From an uncultured bacterium (GTDB lineage: Bacteria; Bacillota; Clostridia; Oscillospirales; Acutalibacteraceae), in contig CASFDQ010000027.1 in the NCBI GenBank assembly GCA_949293385.1, positions 1 through 34,162 of the forward strand: DNA of 34,162 nucleotides, read 5' to 3'. The position numbers and the translations under genes were made by a program. The notes below the pieces were generated by a model that did not search any database, had not been told where the DNA came from, and was given only the letters and a program-made list of their open reading frames with translations. This document shows positions 32,525-34,162 of this stretch, one piece after another; the stretch's first letter is position 1; each line of letters opens with the position of its first letter.

Positions 32525-33958
32525 ATGGCAAAAGAAAAAATGGTAAAAGCAATAACCTCTATGGAAGAGGATTTCGCAAAATGGTATACCGACGTTGTGC
32601 TTAAGGCCGAGCTCATCGACTACGCTTCGGTCAAGGGTTGTATGATAATCCGCCCCTACGGCTGGGCCATTTGGGAAAATATTCAGAAGATAATGGACGG
32701 AATGTTCAAGGAAACGGGTCACGAAAACGTTTCTATGCCTATGTTCATTCCCGAAAGCCTTCTTCAGAAGGAAAAGGATCACGTTGAGGGCTTTGCTCCC
32801 GAGGTTGCCTGGGTCACCCACGGCGGAAACGACGAGCTTGAGGAGAGAATGTGCGTCCGCCCCACCTCCGAGACCCTTTTCTGCGATCACTATAAGAATA
32901 TAATTCATTCCTGGAGAGATCTGCCCAAGCTTTATAATCAGTGGTGCAGCGTCGTCCGTTGGGAGAAGACCACCCGTCCCTTCCTTCGTTCCCGTGAGTT
33001 CCACTGGCAGGAGGGTCACACCATCCACGCCACCGCAGAGGAGGCTCAGGCCGAGACTATTCAAATGCTTAATATCTATGCCGAGTTTGCCGAGAAATAT
33101 CTCGCCATCCCCGTAATAAAGGGCGTTAAGACCGAGAAGGAGCGTTTCGCAGGCGCCGTCGATACCTACACCATCGAGGCTATGATGCACGACGGTAAGG
33201 CTCTTCAGTCGGGAACCTCCCACTTCTTCGGAGACGGCTTCGCAAAGGCCTTCGGAATTCAGTATGCCGACAAGGACAATAGGCTTGCCACGCCCTTCCA
33301 GACCTCTTGGGGCGTTTCGACCCGTCTTATCGGCGCGATCATTATGACCCACGGCGACGATAACGGCCTCGTTCTTCCCCCCGCCATCGCCCCCATTCAG
33401 CTTATCGTCGTTCCCATCGCCGCTCATAAGGAGGGCGTGACCGAGAAGGCTGAGGAGGTAACCGCCAGACTTAAGAAGATCTGCCGCGCCAAGATCGACA
33501 ACTCCGACAACTCTCCCGGATGGAAGTTCGCCGAGTATGAGATGAAGGGCGTTCCCCTCCGATTAGAGCTTGGCCCCCGCGATATTGAAAATAATCAGTG
33601 TGTTCTCGTTCGCCGCGATAACGGCGAAAAGGACACCGTTTCTTTAGACGAGCTTGAGACCAAGGTTCCCGAAATGCTTGAAGCAGTTCGCGACGGACTT
33701 TATAATAAAGCTCTCGCTAACCGTACCGAAAAGACCTACGTCGCAAAAACGATGGAAGAAATGATCGATATTGCCGATAATAAACCCGGCTTTATCAAGG
33801 CTATGTGGTGTGAGGACCGTGCCTGCGAAGAGGCCCTTAAGGAAAAAGCAGGAGTCTCCTCCCGCTGTATGCCCTTCGAGCAGGAGCAGCTAACGGATAA
33901 GTGCATCTGTTGCGGCAAACCCGCCAAGAAGATGGTTTATTGGGGCAAAGCATACTAA
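32525..33958 (+). CDS. proS: Proline--tRNA ligase, archaeal/eukaryotic-type (ProS type 3)
   Basis: 477 residues from ATG 32525 (SD AGGTGAT at 32514-32520); GTG 32516 would add three residues. Class II motif 1 lies in the [14 protein letters not shown] region, motif 2 in [31 protein letters not shown] and motif 3 in [15 protein letters not shown]. The anticodon-binding domain follows (IQLIVVPIA). The C-terminal zinc domain has Cys in [15 protein letters not shown] and [12 protein letters not shown] and ends in the invariant Tyr (GKAY). It charges tRNA-Pro in the cytoplasm. This short form without the bacterial editing insert is found in several Clostridia. Probably co-transcribed with the aromatic genes. 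Confidence 0.95.
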   Translation: MAKEKMVKAITSMEEDFAKWYTDVVLKAELIDYASVKGCMIIRPYGWAIWENIQKIMDGMFKETGHENVSMPMFIPESLLQKEKDHVEGFAPEVAWVTHGGNDELEERMCVRPTSETLFCDHYKNIIHSWRDLPKLYNQWCSVVRWEKTTRPFLRSREFHWQEGHTIHATAEEAQAETIQMLNIYAEFAEKYLAIPVIKGVKTEKERFAGAVDTYTIEAMMHDGKALQSGTSHFFGDGFAKAFGIQYADKDNRLATPFQTSWGVSTRLIGAIIMTHGDDNGLVLPPAIAPIQLIVVPIAAHKEGVTEKAEEVTARLKKICRAKIDNSDNSPGWKFAEYEMKGVPLRLELGPRDIENNQCVLVRRDNGEKDTVSLDELETKVPEMLEAVRDGLYNKALANRTEKTYVAKTMEEMIDIADNKPGFIKAMWCEDRACEEALKEKAGVSSRCMPFEQEQLTDKCICCGKPAKKMVYWGKAY

Positions 33959-33978
33959 TCGGTTCCCGATTAGTATGC
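33950..33978 (+). terminator. Hairpin at the end of proS
   Basis: Perfect 13-bp stem GCATACTAATCGG / CCGATTAGTATGC with a 3-nt loop. It contains the last three proS codons including the stop. No T-run follows, so it may be a stability or processing element rather than a classical terminator. Confidence 0.55.
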
Positions 33979-33982
33979 AATT

Positions 33983-34070
33983 AAATCCGTTTCCCTTGGA
34001 AACGAATGAAATCCCTAACGAGATGAAATCACTGCGTGATGAAATCCGCCGCGGCGGATGAAACGGATTT
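33983..34070. repeat. Nested multi-hairpin repeat element
   Basis: Outer 10-bp inverted repeat AAATCCGTTT (33983) / AAACGGATTT (34061). It encloses CGTTTCC-CTT-GGAAACG, TCAC-TGC-GTGA and the 16-bp palindrome ATCCGCCGCGGCGGAT, joined by repeated ATGAAATC spacers. It could fold as a multi-branched stem. Not coding. Confidence 0.7.
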
Positions 34071-34072
34071 GG

Positions 34073-34135
34073 CCGCAGTGGACAGCGAACAGTGGTCAGT
34101 GATCAGTGGACAGTGGACAGTGGTTAGTGGACAGG
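34073..34135. repeat. Tandem AGTGGACAGTGG-type repeat, longest copy
   Basis: Nine or so imperfect 7-nt units (AGTGGAC, AGTGGTC, AGTGATC, AGTGGTT). As at 4514, it runs directly into GGCGGATACCGAAACCG, the beginning of a further repeat that is cut by the window end. Confidence 0.75.
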
Positions 34136-34162
34136 CGGATACCGAAACCGAAAATATACACG

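Overview
The window looks like a chromosomal segment of an anaerobic, gut-type Clostridia (Oscillospirales/Ruminococcaceae-like is my best guess). This rests on gene content: NfnAB electron bifurcation, a split TSUP transporter, BspA-type leucine-rich repeats, a zinc-ribbon/PASTA kinase-like protein, an archaeal-type ProRS, and a type II-A CRISPR repeat of the 'GTTTGAGAGTAGTGTAA' class known from Filifactor and related Firmicutes. No rRNA, tRNA or complete insertion sequence was recognised.

Layout. 1-1318: an AT-rich pair, a papain-like cysteine peptidase broken by an in-frame TAA and cut by the window edge, then a small lipoprotein. 1399-2114 (-): two half-size TauE/SafE transporters. 2230-4486 (+): nfnA-nfnB. 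4487-5306: a non-coding block full of dispersed repeats. 5307-12626: a complete type II-A CRISPR-Cas locus. cas9-cas1-cas2-csn2 are on the minus strand, each overlapping the next by 4 nt, followed by a leader with its own promoter and an array of 18 repeats and 17 spacers read on the minus strand. A tracrRNA is encoded on the plus strand, divergently, with its promoter inside the cas9 ribosome-binding site. 12756-15259 (-): serine hydrolase and D-Ala-D-Ala carboxypeptidase. 15364-16041 (+): small metallophosphoesterase. 16239-17081 (-): AraC regulator. 17269-21987 (+): a dockerin-like secreted ORF with an in-frame TGA, then a large secreted GLUG/phosphoesterase gene broken by a frameshift plus an in-frame TAG. 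22293-24014 (+): a PASTA pseudokinase. 24059-24292 (-): acyl carrier protein. 24458-33958 (+): a shikimate/phenylalanine block (aroE, aroK, aroB, aroA, aroC, chorismate mutase-prephenate dehydratase) ending in proS. A leucine-rich surface protein is inserted between aroK and aroB on the opposite strand.

How the parts work together. The CRISPR locus has every component needed for adaptation (Cas1, Cas2, Csn2), crRNA maturation (tracrRNA) and interference (Cas9 with all nuclease residues). Its PAM-reading region lacks the arginine pair of SpCas9. The aro block covers five of the seven steps to chorismate plus the two to phenylpyruvate; DAHP synthase and dehydroquinase are not in the window. NfnAB links NADH, NADPH and ferredoxin pools. 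Several genes (dacA, serine hydrolase, pseudokinase, LRR protein, phosphoesterase) act at the cell envelope.

Most unusual points: the compact overlap of tracrRNA promoter and cas9 translation signal, a self-complementary 5' end in the tracrRNA, a kinase-like protein that has lost both catalytic aspartates, three genes interrupted by three different stop codons, a pair of promoters facing each other between acpP and aroE, and several families of dispersed intergenic repeats.
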